Assembly: GCF_037126465.1 (NCBI RefSeq) | Contig: NC_088201.1 | Coordinates: forward strand, 65,866,879 to 65,930,878 | Length of the DNA stretch: 64,000 bases | Origin: Ornithodoros turicata | Lineage: Eukaryota > Arthropoda > Arachnida > Ixodida > Argasidae | Direction: 5' to 3' | Part shown: one piece after another, positions 11,801 to 22,474 of the stretch | How the letters are laid out: every line of letters starts with the position of its first letter | Position numbering within the stretch: position 1 is the first letter of the stretch | The notes under the pieces: model-generated | Seen by the model: the letters and a program-made list of their open reading frames with translations, nothing else | The model's database searches: none | What the model was told of the DNA's origin: nothing | Translations under genes and position numbers: made by a program

Positions 11801-14800
11801 CCGAGCGCTCGGAAATTGCTGCCTTTTGCCGGCGCTGGGTCACGTGACAATTGCTACCCCCATAAGTGCCAGGAATCTAGCGTTTTTAGTCGCTTAGATC
11901 AGGCAAAGGTCATCGCGGTCGCTCACCTTCGGGTTTCGTCGTCTGCTAACCCACGTGAACTTCGACGCGCAGGCCAGTGCGGGCCCTCGCACAGATGCAG
12001 TGCGGTTGTGACGACACCGGATATAGTGGGGCAACCCGATGGCCGATCGTATCGAGTCCGGGCGAAAAAAGCTAGGTGGCAGAATCCGGACGCTCGGAAA
12101 GAGCCACGTGAACAAGCGAGATTGCTTGGCTTTGACCAAGCGAGTATGACTGCTCGTGATCTGCCAAAAGTTGCCACGTAATGGCTCCACGAATCCGCCA
12201 TAACGCCAGGCATTCATTTTTGTTCGGCCTATCAGCAGAACCATGTCTTCTACAAGCGTGAAATTTATAGAGGTTGAACTTGAACATGAAAGTTGTCATG
12301 AAGTTCCTGTTCAGGGAGAAGAAATGTCCAAGGGAAACCTATGAGTACATGATTCAAACATGAAGTGACGCGTGCCCATCATACCCAACAGTGAAGTGGT
12401 GTTCCAACTTTCAGCGTTGGGATTTTGACACCAAAGAGACCTCCAACAGTGTCCAACACCCGAAATTGTTGATTGTGTCCACGACTTCATTTTGGCAGAT
12501 TGTGGAATCTCGTATAAAACAGGCATATCTACACTCTTAAAAGTGAACTTCACCACATAGCACGCTCCTCGCCAACCATCATCCCGAATGACAACGTTCT
12601 TGCCCTAGATTTGTTGAAAACGGGAGGCGTAGCCAATTTTGTGCCATTATGCACGGCACAGAACAGGCTCCGCCTCCCGTTTTCAACAAATCGGGAGCGA
12701 GAACGTTGTCATTCGGGATGATGGTTGGCTAGGAGCGTGCTATGTGGTGAAGTTCATTTCTTAGAGTGTAGAGAACGCATGGGTGAGAACGCCCCGAGTT
12801 GGGTATGCGAAAGCTGTCAACCAAGTGGGTGCTGCCGAAATGTTTGAATGCCGAGGAGAAAAAACGCCGAATGGATGCTTCCGAGTTGATTTCGCAGCAT
12901 TTTCAGCGTTCTGGTGACGGTACGCGCTACTAGCCACTTGTTACAGGTATTATAACGCGCTTTGTTACAGCTGATGAAACGTATGGTTGCATCATTATCA
13001 TCCTGAGACAAAACAATTCCATGGAATGGCGGGATTCAGGTTCTCCGAGGCCAACGATGCCAAGGCCGAGTGACCTCCGTGGTACACAGCGGTTTGCGTT
13101 GGCCACGATTTTCTGGGACAAGGAAGGCGTTTTTATGAGTTTTAGTACATGGTACGCTATCGCATTTGCGTACGGAAGGGATAGCGTTTGTGGTTCTGCG
13201 CACTGTGCGAAGCTCCAGAAGAGTGCAACAGTAAATGCAGCATACTGCTGTAGCTTGTTCTGCTGGTTAAAGGAGGCTTTGAAATTAAAAAAAAGGCACA
13301 GGAAGCTATAGGAAAGGAGTTCCCTTTTGCAGGACGATGCACAGACTCATAAAGCAGGAAAGACAATGCAGGCTCCGAAGGACTTGCGATTTGAATACAT
13401 TGAACATTCGCTGTATTCGCCGTATCTTGTCCCATCCGACAATTTTGTTTCCAAACCTGAAAAAACGTTCTCGGAGGACTCGGATGTGTTAAGAGAATAG
13501 CCGAAGTATACCTTGGAGAGCAGACCTTGGATTTCTATTTTCAAGGGTTAAACAAGCTTCAGGAACGACGTGCTATGTGCGTGTGGAATGACTAGGTCGC
13601 GTTCTTCCTTGTCGGGCACAGAACTTGAGCACCCCCTCGTATTAGTCATAAAGCAATTTCTCATATTAATGTACAACGTATGATATGCTCCAAAGACAAA
13701 GAGTCACTCGTTCACCCACGAACCCTATTGTATTCCCCCTATTTGTACCTATCTATCCATCCATCATAGTCCGCTAAGCGAATTGTCATATTAACGAGAA
13801 GGGATTTACATGGGCAAAGAATGGAGCGAAATCATGAAGCGAGGGTGTCAACGAGTGTCTTATCGACGAGGTTCTGCTGTATATGGCGAATTGCACAAGG
13901 CTCTGCGAAGAGGCAATGCGCGTTATATTCTGGTGCGCATCCAAGTTTCTCCCGGAAGAATGGTTCCGTAGCAGAATACACACAGCCTTTAGCCTCCTCC
14001 ATGGCCCAATGCAATATTCTCTTTGGTGCTACACTTCCGAATGCTGTAATAAGCAACGTACTAGGTAGGGTCTCCTGTTCAAGACGAATTCCTCGAGAAT
14101 TTCAGCTCGAGGTTTTGCAAGAAATTTCTGTGTCAATCCACACCATGATGCAAGTCTTGAGGACACATAACGGGAAAGATGCGACATCAAGACGTGTGCG
14201 GCATGCCAACTAGATACAGATAGGCACGGTATAGGTAACGCCACAGAATTTTGGAACAACGTGGTATCATTGGCAGGAAACCAGCGAGCATTAGTCACAT
14301 TGGTTCGCGCAGAATAAACTGATCGACCACAAGTATACGGCCCTTACACAGTTAGTTATGATCCGTTCCTGGAAGTTCCATGGAGTGTCATATTTCCATG
14401 ACAGGTCCTAACCTTGTCAGTGATGGGGTCACCTCTCGTCCCTCGTGGAAGTACAGGAATGACCAGCATTGTTGATTTTCCTGAATGTGTACCGTTGTTC
14501 CAGGGAGAACATCCTGTGATGTGCCATAACCCCCCGCAAGAAGCGTGGGGGCCGGTGAACAGAGCCCCTCCACCTAGCCCAGATGCAGCACAACACGTAG
14601 CCATGATGTACCAGGCAGGAGACGTTCCACCACAGGTGACGAAACAATACCAGGCGTCGGAGACTTTTACCGAGCGCGAACCGGAGGGGTCCGACTCGTT
14701 GGTTCTCAGCCAGAGAACCGCCCATGATCGCGACAGTTTCATGACAGCACCCGAAGGATCATTCACAAAGGTATGAGATCTTGGGCTTTCTTAGCGATCC

Positions 14801-17800
14801 CAGAAACTATAGCCCACTCCAGTTATTTTAACTGTTACATGAATTCTATTAAAAATGATGACACACACCACACTGATATCAGGATGCGGAAGCGGCACAC
14901 GGCCACACATGTTCAGTCATCAGCCATGGCGTCGCCAGGTGACTGTTGTTCAAAGATCACGGAAATTAGAGCACGTGGACGATTAGCTTGGGAAACATCA
15001 AGCGGTTTCAGAGCTACCACGAGAGACTACGTAGATCACCATCAATTTGACTATTTTTGTTGAAGTGATTGTACTCGAGCGCACTTGTAATGGCAGGAAA
15101 TTACCATGCTGTTTGCGTAAGTGCTGGCGTTGCGCTTGAGAGGTGTTCTTCAGCACTTTCCAAAGGTTACTACAAAGAGGGATTTAATGTGGAAGTATCC
15201 GTACCCGAAGTACAGATAAACATATACCCTCTATTTATGCACCTTCGATTTATGAATTCCCTGGCTTCATGAGCGACTATCTGGCTTGCGTCATTGAGTT
15301 CGGTATCCTGTCCACTTGATGATTGCAGCTCAACGTAACCATCTGACATTTCCAGATCATGAACTCCGGTGACAATAGAGCAACCATTTCTAAGGCGGTT
15401 GCGTCAATAGGTCAAAGTAGTCTCACTCAGTTGACATGAGTGTGGAACCAAGGAACACAGAAAGGGCAACTTTCCCAGTCTGTGTCACGGAAATCCTACC
15501 AGGCTCGGATACGAAGAATAACTACCATACAAGATAGGGATAGTAGGGAGCCCCCGCTGCTTCTTTACAGGAAAACTTGTACACATAACACCTGATAACA
15601 TATTAGATATACAGGGCGTATTGATAAAGTTATGACCAGCGGCATGGCCGAGTGGGCTAAGGCGTCCGCTCGTTGGTGGTAACCAAGGTCGTGCTGTAGA
15701 CTGGGAGGTGGTGGGTTCGAATCCTACCACCGGCTGTGCTGTCAGAGGTTTTCCCTGGGTTTTCCGAAGACTTTCCAGACGAATGTCGGCACAGTTCCCC
15801 TTGAAGTCGGCCCGGGACGCATACTAATCCCCCTGTCTCCCACTCCTTCCTGCTGTCCTCTCTCCGTCTGTCCACGTCTGTACGCCGCTCATAGCCACCG
15901 TTGCTTCGCGGCGCTAACACGCAATCAAAAAAGAAAAAAAAATTATGAGAGCAGCATATATGTCGTTTTCGTAGTGGAGGCGGACAATCTCTCAGAGAGC
16001 ATGTAACTACAAGATGACTAATTCACCATCGGGCAAAAGCGAGATAGTAGAATAGGACACAATCGTTGTTATATCTTAAAAATCCTGAAAGGAGTGCGTA
16101 GCGCTGAAATATGCATCGCTGAATTTCGCTATACAAATGCGCCAAAACCAAAAGAGCGCGCCTCAGGAGTGCATCACCTTCGCCGACGGTGTTTTATCTG
16201 GGCCGGAAGGCGGTTGATCGGGCCAGCAGATCAGCACCAACTCCAATCATATCCATCGCTCCAAAGCACGTGGTCCTTTGTCGTGAAACGAGAGCTGTGC
16301 TTACTGTACTCCCAGCCGTCGCAGTTTCAGCTTTGGCATATTTCAACGCACGAGTGCGTTTCAGGGTTATTTAAAAACGGGCTGGCTTTCAACGAGGATG
16401 GTCTCCCATTCCGCATTCTCGTTTTCGCCCGAAACCCCCTGATTAAATTTTAAATACTTAGTGATATTGTATGTTACATAGTCTCCTGGAGAGGATGTTC
16501 GCATGGCCGTAAAACTCAACCACAAAAACCATCTATATTGCTGTCATAGCATTTGTATTAAAAAGTCTCCATATCTTAAAAAAAAAAAACGCCTTGTATT
16601 TTTGTTTCCATATTTTAAGGTGTTTGCGTGAGGTGGTAGACACATCGTTGACAGCACTGTATAAAATATTCCTCTTGACTTTACAGGCATTGACCACTGA
16701 AGAGTACGGGAGTAGCATGATCTATATGGAATGTCCACGTATGGAAAATGAGGAGTCTGGCAGCAGAACGAGTTCGACCGGTAGCACGCAGTCCACAAGA
16801 GGGTGAGTGATTTACTTTACGTGTTCTTGAATATGTTACAGCAAACGCAAACTAGCCGTGCAAAATCATCAGTCTCATATCAACACATGCCACGATGAAC
16901 GTTGTTTTCAACGCCTGCCAGACGAGGTTGCCTGTCACGCCTCTCCGTATAGCCCACGCGTTTTCCTTTATGGATCTTATCCGCCAGCTTGCCTACGTCT
17001 AGGTCATCTTATCTCTCTGTGTGGCTCTCCTCTTCATTACGCTTATTACGTCGACACGGACACGTACATTTTGTAAGCTTTTCTTTTTCACTGACCCCTG
17101 TCGGCTCCTGTTGTGTTGAAGAAGACGCAGACTCCAGGGCTGCCACGGTGAATGCCTTTATTGGCTGGCTGTGCATACTTTTATACCGGTACACATGGTT
17201 GTCCGACACTAAGAGTAAATTGTCCACATCACAACATAACATTCTCCTTCCCTTAACTCTAAATTCCTTTCACCACATTTTCCTCCCCTTAAAAGAAAAC
17301 ACAGTCGATATACACTACTTAGAACGTAGTCTTTTCTGCACGCTGGTCGACGTCGTGTTCTTCTCGAATACCTTGGTCGAGGTTCAGTTGTTGACTGCGC
17401 ACTGCTATCCCGTACGGTTGACTCCGTTGCCGTGTCTGCTAGTATACATGCGGCTCGCCCAGGAGAATTGTGTCCTGTGATGCCAAGTCCTGGGTTGCTT
17501 TTCTGCTGTGTTCCCCATGGCTTGCTGAAAACTGCTGCGAAGTGGTCTGGACAGACGTTGCCACTGTTGTCCGTGGATAATGCCGTCCTGGTTATGCTCC
17601 AGGGTCTCCAGCGCTACTTTTACGAGTTTTGAAGAATACCATGCTGGTTCATCTTCTACACTCTAAGAAATGAACTTCACCACATAGCTCCTAGCCAACC
17701 ATCATCCCGCGAATGACAACGTTCTCGCCCCTGATTTGTTGAAAACGAGAGGCGGAGCCTATTCTGTGCCATCCATAATGGTAACAAAATAGGCTCCGCC

Positions 17801-20446
17801 TCCCGTTTTCAGCAAATCTAGGGCGAGAACGTTGTCATTCGGGATGATGGTTGGCGAGGAGCGTGCTATGTGGTGAAGTTCATTTATAAGTGTAGAAGGA
17901 GCGTAGCTGCTTAACACGCATCTGCTTGTCAGTTATCCTCTGTCGCAATGTAGCCATTTCTGCTTCAGGTTCTCAGAATAATGTCGTTGTCGGAAGTCCC
18001 ACGATGGCGAACCTTGTTGTCGGTTTACGACCATGTTGGAGCACAGCTGGTGCAGTGCGCGTTGTTGCTTTCAGAGTACACCTACACTCTTAAAAATGAA
18101 CTTCATAGCATAGCACGCTCCTAGCCAATCATGATCTCGAATGATATCGTTATCTGCCCTGATTCGTTGAAAACGGGAGGCGTACGCCTTTTTGTGACTT
18201 ATGCTGTTCATAATTGTCACAAAAAACGTGTCCTTCACGTTTCTCTTTCGCTGACCTTGATCGGCCGAGAGAGAAGGAACCGAAACATCTTCACCTCCTT
18301 CCCGATACTTCAAACTGGCGCTAACCTCACTGCGATTTTCTGAAGTAGTCTATTGACAGTTCTCTCGTCCTGTGTGCAGACTTTTAAATAAGGAACAATA
18401 AGGAACTCGTGAGGACTCTCTTTCCTCTATCTTTCGCGACTTGCAGCAGCATCTGCACCGTGTGCCTGTGCCGCGGTCCGCCTCACAATGTCACCACTCG
18501 GCCTCTTTTGCAGTAACATGGACATAACAGCAGCCTCCCGAGCAGCAGCTGCGGAGGACATCGCTGTGGGAAACTTGCATGCAATGGCCACTGAAAGGGC
18601 TGACGCGCCCGGTCCCATTTTAATGATGTTGCCTCCCATATCGGAGGCACGAGGAACGCCTTTGTGCCGACCTCCTGACAGCAGAAACGCTGCAATCGCC
18701 GCCAGCCGAGACAGCATGGGTGAGTTTTCCCTATTCGTTAGGCAAGTGCAGTGACGCAAAGCGGTCTACAGAAGCATACTGTAAGTGATGCGTAGAAGGT
18801 AATGACGCTGTAGTGCGTTCATCAGTGCAACCTAACTGAAATCTAAAATTAATCTTGCGGGCAGAGTGGGCCAAGAAATGGGGAATTAGCTTGGCAGGGT
18901 GCACAATCGGTGCTTATCGGTTGCATGGAAGTTATAGCGGCAGGGACCAGGTAAATCAGGTGCGACTCGCGAGCCCAGCCACAGGATGCCCGCAGGCACC
19001 GCTACAGTCTTGCAGGGAACTTTCGGGAAACGGTCGGTCGATCGGTGCGTGGTCGAGCGTCAAGGAACCGATCGGATACAACCGTTACGATGCATGTGGC
19101 GCAATCTCTCGTCAAGGATAGAAGAAAAAATTTTCTGCGGCACCGTAAGGATTCTTTCAGAGAAAAATAAGAAACGTATTCCCGTATGTGTGTTCGACCG
19201 ATAGGACGAAGTACAATTTACCAAAAACGTTTCACCATGCAGTATCCTCACATGAAATAGCGAATGACATTCAAAATGTCGGCAGAGATCTTTCGGATAT
19301 TTTCTACGGCGTGTTTCTGGCCTCTAGTCCGAATGACGAAGAACCAGACATGTTTATACACCCGGAAGTTTATACCGTTTCCGGAAAACTCTGTGCTCAC
19401 GTCCTCTCCTGCAACGTTATATCTATGACCTCAACCAGAGTCGTCGCAACCTCAACCTTCAGAAGGTCTTTATTGTATACATAGATGGGCGTACAAGAAA
19501 TCTGTGTGCAAGTAAAATAAATAGTTTACATGTTCTGCATCGTCCTAGCATTCTGTAAGCTCCTACACGCGTAATTGAATTAACAACAGAGAAATGGACC
19601 TCGGAAGACCGACAGTGAGGCGTAAATACTGACAGAAGACTTGTAGAGAAAAAGTGACTCAAAACAAAGCTCGAGATACAGTAGCAGAATTTATGTTGCA
19701 GTTTCATGCGGTGTTCCGTCTTGTCTCTTGTCTGAAGGAAAAAAACAAAACAAAAATACGCCCGCCTTTTATGAAACTGCCACAGAAATGCTAAAGCCGA
19801 ATAATTGCTGTCAGTTGGGATATGATACAGATAACGATCAATTTGCGTTCTCCTACGCTGGTGGTGCTCAGCACTGTTGCTGTAGCAATCCAAAGCATAT
19901 CAATAAATCAATCTTCGATCTTCAATTATGATTGAAACCAATGGCCATTGAACATGCGCGTGCCGCCACAGGTTGCCTGACAGGTTGACGCATTATACGC
20001 TAGCTGACGCTACCCGCATGTCCAATGGCCATTGAAATGTATAGCATTGGTCAAGCCACATTGCTTTTTTGCCCTAATTTCCGACACCTTGAGTTTCGAT
20101 CATCATTGACTTCTGCCCGTGTGACTGGGGTATTATCGTGGGGAGGAGATACGCGCAGGTATCGCTTAGCACACAGTGACCTGAGTGCTCAGAGTTTGCA
20201 ATGAACTACGATTTCCTAGTTTGCAGAGGAGTGGTAAGCATCTACTGTTTATTTTCTCATTTTCTCATCTTGACAGGCAAGCGTAGTAAGACATCTATCT
20301 CGAGTCTGACCGCACCGCTGTTGCCCTCCGCCGCCCGGCGCAGCGGCTTGAGAATGTCGGAGCGCACCTGCATAATCATGAATTTGATCCTCGTGAGCGC
20401 CCTCGTAGGCACTGTGGGTGCATTCATCATCCGCCACTACTACTAA
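5603..20446 (+). CDS. Seven-exon gene: Q-rich protein with C-terminal membrane anchor
   Basis: Coding exons 5,603-5,878, 6,638-7,036, 10,457-10,588, 14,405-14,770, 16,687-16,802, 18,514-18,719 and 20,277-20,446 sum to 1,665 nt, or 555 codons including the TAA stop. Every intron begins GT and ends AG. Phases are 0,0,0,0 then 2 and 1, and each join keeps the frame. The protein opens with a charged helix-like region, then a glutamine-rich coiled-coil-like segment (exon 2). Low-complexity P/S/T-rich exons follow. It ends in about 20 hydrophobic residues after basic residues (LILVSALVGTVGAFII, then RHYY), which is a tail-anchor topology. No signal peptide is seen. I do not recognise the family and infer no function beyond anchoring in a membrane facing the cytosol. 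An AGTAAA hexamer at 20,535 is a possible polyadenylation signal. The start ATG could be preceded by an unseen exon. Confidence 0.72.
6545..6572. repeat. (TA)n microsatellite in intron 1
   Basis: A run of ta dinucleotides interrupted by a single g. The rest of intron 1 (5,879-6,637) shows nothing else recognisable. Confidence 0.8.
6638..7036 (+). CDS. Exon 2, glutamine-rich
   Basis: The acceptor is ctcttaccaacaaacag|GAG and the donor AATCAG|gttagt. It encodes 133 codons in phase 0. The centre is Q-rich with M/R/E spacing (QQLMQQQQEMQKQRMRLQQ), compatible with a coiled coil or polyQ-type helix. A basic stretch follows (QRKRIHRRRDRQNFK). The long leucine-rich ORF on the opposite strand is only its shadow. 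Confidence 0.8.
7379..7615. mobile_element. CACTCT-family foldback MITE, copy 1 (intron 2)
   Basis: The ends cactgttaaaacagaactt and aagttctgttttaacagtg are inverted. The arms contain the family signatures cttcaccacatagcacg, ctagccaaccatc and caacaaatc. The core pairs ggcgcctatctggga with tcccagataggcgcc. It is the whole element, about 237 bp, without a gene. Confidence 0.8.
8316..9180. mobile_element. Near-perfect palindromic MITE, CAGGGTGTC ends
   Basis: tacagggtgtc at 8,316 and gacaccctgta ending at 9,180 are the ends, flanked by TA. The arms mirror along almost their whole length: ttcttcggtacagattttt against aaaaatctgtaccgaagaa, gaacatctgttcctttcg against cgaaaggaacagatgttc. The loop is near 8,700-8,800. 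Non-autonomous, Tc1/mariner-type target site inferred from TA. Confidence 0.75.
9330..9465. mobile_element. Degenerate CACTCT-family MITE fragment
   Basis: The pair gggcgtacgtccttttgtgtca / tgacacaaaaaggtgtacgccc, followed by gggataaccctatcattcg and aatggttggc, matches the core and right arm of the MITE copies near 18,180 and 20,850. Both termini are lost. Confidence 0.4.
10457..10588 (+). CDS. Exon 3
   Basis: The acceptor is cttttgcccggttag|ATG and the donor CACTTGAAG|gtgagc. It has 44 codons, phase 0, beginning MQAGQERQ and ending DGHHLK. Proline, tyrosine and glutamine are common, suggesting a disordered segment. Confidence 0.75.
10589..12259. other. Intron 3, first part; no feature recognised
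   Basis: Several overlapping ORFs on both strands (largest 11,789-12,181, + strand, 130 codons) have no recognisable homology and no splice context in phase with the gene. Treated as intronic repeat-derived DNA. Confidence 0.35.
12260..13640 (+). pseudogene. Degenerate mariner transposase (copy 1)
   Basis: Fragments in three frames align in order with mariner transposase. The N-terminal helix-turn-helix region (MKFLFREKKCPRETYEYM, DACPSYPTVK) lies at 12,298-12,530. KLSTKWVLPKCLNAEEKKRR is at about 12,810-12,865. The first catalytic Asp context (TADETYG) is near 12,970, followed by NSMEWRDSGSPRP. LLQDDAQTHKA is near 13,330, and IEHSLYSPYLVPSDN near 13,400-13,440. In the normal YSPDLAPSD motif the first D has become Y while the catalytic D of PSD remains. 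Frameshifts, stops, an insertion near 13,145-13,210 and a MITE at 12,532-12,768 break the gene. It lies in intron 3 of the host gene. It belongs to a different mariner lineage from the copies at 31.5 and 61.3 kb. Confidence 0.78.
12532..12768. mobile_element. CACTCT-family foldback MITE, copy 2, inside mariner
   Basis: ta-cactcttaaaagtgaacttc at the left and gaagttcatttcttagagtg-ta at the right give a TA target duplication. The insertion splits the degenerate mariner transposase. The core pairs ggaggcgtagcc with the reverse of ggctccgcctcccg. 237 bp, no gene. Confidence 0.85.
13641..14404. other. Intron 3, last part; nothing recognised
   Basis: A short (atcc)n-like run at about 13,748-13,768. 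The ORF at 13,821-14,213 is unsupported. Confidence 0.35.
14405..14770 (+). CDS. Exon 4
   Basis: The acceptor is tatttccatgacag|GTC and the donor TTCACAAAG|gtatga. It has 122 codons, phase 0 at both ends, rich in P, E, S and T (for example NRAPPPSPDAAQHVAMMYQ), which is typical of a disordered linker. No domain is recognised. Confidence 0.75.
14771..15629. other. Intron 4, first part; nothing recognised
   Basis: Only short ORFs and no repeat match to other parts of the window that I could see. Confidence 0.35.
15636..15942 (+). mobile_element. Ruka-like tRNA-derived SINE
   Basis: The tRNA-like head has box A (tggccgagtgggc, 15,645) and box B (ggttcgaatcc, 15,713), followed by a tRNA-unrelated body and an A-rich tail ending at 15,942. 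Direct repeats ttatga at 15,630-15,635 and 15,943-15,948 are the target duplication. The head looks like a Leu/Ser-type tRNA. The whole resembles the Ruka family described from ixodid ticks. It lies in intron 4 of the host gene, sense orientation. A second partial copy is at 20,940-21,087. Confidence 0.82.
15949..16686. other. Intron 4, last part; nothing recognised
   Basis: An ORF of 119 codons (16,094-16,453) has no homology or splice context that I recognise. Confidence 0.3.
16687..16802 (+). CDS. Exon 5
   Basis: The acceptor is cctcttgactttacag|GCA and the donor ACAAGAGG|gtgagt. It is 116 nt, leaving two bases of a split codon. It encodes a Ser/Thr-rich acidic stretch (ENEESGSRTSSTGSTQSTR). 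Confidence 0.75.
17109..17241 (-). mobile_element. LTR of a Gypsy-type retrotransposon
   Basis: Read on the minus strand it starts TGTTATGTTGTGATG and ends CAACACAACA. Inside are a TATAAAAG box and an AATAAAG polyadenylation signal. It is directly preceded by a polypurine tract (AAGGGAAGGAGAA), so this is the 3' LTR. About 133 bp, which is short. It lies in intron 5, antisense to the host gene. No second LTR is visible. Confidence 0.65.
17242..17640 (-). pseudogene. 3' end of Gypsy-type pol region, broken
   Basis: Minus-strand sequence upstream of the LTR reads like the tail of a Ty3/Gypsy polyprotein with stops, for example a phrase of the R-PQRYG type near 17,405, followed by non-coding sequence and the polypurine tract. 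The rest of the retrotransposon is absent; a MITE abuts at 17,659. Recognition rests on the position before the LTR and weak motif memory. Confidence 0.45.
17659..17892. mobile_element. CACTCT-family foldback MITE, copy 3 (intron 5)
   Basis: Ends ta-cactctaagaaatgaac and gttcatttataagtg-ta. Arms carry cttcaccacatag, agccaaccatcatcccg and the mirror cgggatgatggttggc. The flanks tcttc/gaag extend the palindrome slightly. No gene. Confidence 0.85.
18085..18234. mobile_element. CACTCT-family MITE, copy 4, right arm lost
   Basis: The left arm is intact (cactcttaaaaatgaacttc ... ttcgttgaaaacgggagg), then the core ttttgtgacttatgctgttc and tcacaaaaaacg, and the match stops. The core word atgctgttcataattgtcac is shared with the copy at 20,766 and marks a subfamily. 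Confidence 0.7.
18514..18719 (+). CDS. Exon 6
   Basis: The acceptor is gcctcttttgcag|TAAC and the donor GACAGCATGG|gtgagt. The first base completes the codon split by the previous intron. 206 nt, alanine-rich (AASRAAAAEDIAVG). An ATG 26 nt upstream in the same frame is not needed. Confidence 0.72.
18720..20276. other. Intron 6; no certain feature
   Basis: An open frame at 19,188-19,484 (+) reads protein-like but has no identified homolog. A short inverted repeat (caatggccattgaacatgcg / cgcatgtccaatggccattg) lies at 19,939-20,036. Confidence 0.35.
20277..20446 (+). CDS. Exon 7 with tail anchor and stop
   Basis: The acceptor is tctcatcttgacag|GCAAGC, joined in phase to the single base left by exon 6. 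It encodes a Ser/Arg-rich run, then MSERTC, about 20 hydrophobic residues and RHYY-stop. Basic residues before and a short polar tail after the segment fit a C-terminally anchored membrane protein. Confidence 0.78.
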
Positions 20447-20765
20447 CAAGCAATGGAAGCAGCTGCTCAGCAACAATTCTGTGGATCATTTCATTCTTCT
20501 GTAACGCCACGCCCAGGTTGAAAAATTATGCTGGAGTAAAAGTATATTTTTGAAGCTCGTGTTCAGTCTGGTACATTCGTTGCGGTGCCGGGACGTAGGA
20601 CAGAAGCCTATTGTGCAAACCCATCCGTAATCATTTCGTTCTCGGCAGCTGCGGATTGTGCAACATATAGCATGTGCACGAACAATGGACCTTTTTCACA
20701 TGTGTAGTATCCTAGCGGCTCTCCAGCGAACCACGCTCGGAGCGCGTCAAAAATCCACGTGGCTA

Positions 20766-20916
20766 CACTCTTAAACACTGACACTTATGCTGTTCATAAT
20801 TGTCACAGAAAAGGCGTCCGCCTCCGGTTTTCAACAAATGAGGGCAGATAACGATATCATTCGCGATGATGGTTGGCTAGGAGCGTGCTATGCGGTGAAG
20901 TTCATTTTTAAGAGTG
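20766..20916. mobile_element. CACTCT-family MITE, copy 5, left arm deleted
   Basis: ta-cactcttaaa starts and ttaagagtg-ta ends, but most of the left arm is missing. The core atgctgttcataattgtcac is followed by an intact right arm (gcgatgatggttggctagg). An internal-deletion derivative. Confidence 0.8.
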
Positions 20917-20939
20917 TAGCTGTGAGCGGGTTACAGGCG

Positions 20940-21087
20940 TGGACACTCGCGAACTTCGATCAGGGGGAACTGTGCTGACATCCGTCTCGAAAGTCCCCTG
21001 GAAAACCTGAGATAGCACAGTGTGTGGTAGGATTTGAATACACCACCTACCAGTCCGTAGCACGATCTTTGTGCTACCACGAACTAG
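20940..21087 (-). mobile_element. Partial Ruka-like SINE
   Basis: The reverse complement follows the copy at 15,636 from the middle of the tRNA head (ggtggtgtattcaaatccta) through ctgtgct..aggttttcc to gcacagttccccctga. Box A and the tail are missing. Confidence 0.65.
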
Positions 21088-21092
21088 TCCTG

Positions 21093-21582
21093 CACTCTAA
21101 GGAGTACTCCTTTTGGGGACTAAATGCATTGCCACAAAAAATAGTCCCTTTCGGGAGTAAATGCACGGGAGTAAATTAATGTCACAGAGCGGAGACTGCA
21201 TTTTACGCTCTCTTCTAAGACTCCGTGGTACATAATTTGTGTGCATGCACGAAAATACTTTGAATCAAACCGTCAACAGTGATATGTCGAGTGATATATA
21301 AAATCTTGCGACATACATAGGGCACAATTTGCGAAGAAAGAAGCGCTAACTGTTCCTTACTTTGTGGGGGTGGAAAATTGCTAAGTTGGTTGAGTCGAAT
21401 TGACCAAGAGCACATATTTACATAGACTGTTGCATTCGGAAGACCATTTGTGAAGTTCAGTGACGATTTGCAGTCCTGGGGAGTAAATGTCGGGGTTAGG
21501 GGACCAAAATAGGGAGTAATTGCAGTCTAGGGGACTAGAAGCTGCAATTACTTTCCATTTTACTCCTTTTTTTCTTAGAGTG
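21093..21582. mobile_element. MITE with CACTCTAAG ends
   Basis: cactctaaggagtactcctt at the left and ttactcctttttttcttagagtg at the right are inverted. Both sides repeat gggagtaaat and gggga-cta words. About 490 bp, non-coding. The terminus is close to the CACTCTTAAAA family, but the body differs. Confidence 0.6.
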
Positions 21583-22474
21583 TGGGAAGTACTGAGTAAC
21601 GGGTCCTGCGGCTTATACGTGTGAAATTACACGAACAAAGTGACATAGAAAGTTACAGCTACAAGTAACATACAATACAGTACAGTACTTACAGATACTT
21701 CCCAGAACTGCAAAACATGCCCAAGAAACGCATAATTTAATTTTGGCGGAAATCGTCGACACTTTTCACTGGTTCCACACTGGATCCTGTGAGATCTATA
21801 TACAGGAAATTATGCGTGAAAAGGTTTTTGTTTCCCCAGGTAAAGGTTTTGTTTCCATACAGGTTTTTGTTCCCCCGGCGTTTGAAATCTTGCACGTTGC
21901 ACTCAATGGGACAGATGTCAGGGGTAGTCATGGGGCATGGGACAGTCAGTAAAGCTATCCGCTTTAAGTAATTTTCCACTGCAGTTTAACAGTCTGGAAT
22001 GCGTATATGAAAGTAACGCATGTAGGAAAGCCGACTCTGCGTTTGAGCACGTGTAAATGGGAGGAGGAATCAAACTCGAAAGGGAGGGGAATTATCGGAG
22101 TTCAGCACGCATTCTCCTCTGATAACCAGCTCCGCAAGACGGGTTTGATAAAAACATCTACAAAATAAAGGTATGCTTTCAAGGCCAAAGAGACATTTCC
22201 TGTGTCTTTGAAGGGGCCGTTTTCAGAGTATGTTTGAACTTTAAGTGCGCGTCGCGTTCTACCGGCCACATGTGGCCGTTAGGCAAAGTCAAGAGGTACG
22301 TAATGGCGAGGTTTGTGCAATTTGTGGTAGAACGTAAAGCAGTTGGCAAGAGTCAGCGAAGTGTCGGTAGCGGGACTCCAACCCACACCTCTGATTTTCA
22401 GTCAGATGTGCTTAGTGAATGTCTGTGCGTGCCTTCTGAACAAGGCCCTGGAAGGTGTAATGGTGTAAATGGTA
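21583..22474. other. No gene recognised
   Basis: A small tandem set of gtttttgtttcccc-like words occurs at 21,823-21,880. Otherwise featureless to my eye. Confidence 0.3.

Noticed and set aside
11789..12181. 130-codon ORF in intron 3 as a gene
   Set aside because: No homology, and a competing ORF of similar length lies on the opposite strand.
14429..14766. Minus-strand ORFs of 98 and 136 codons
   Set aside because: Antisense shadows of exon 4.
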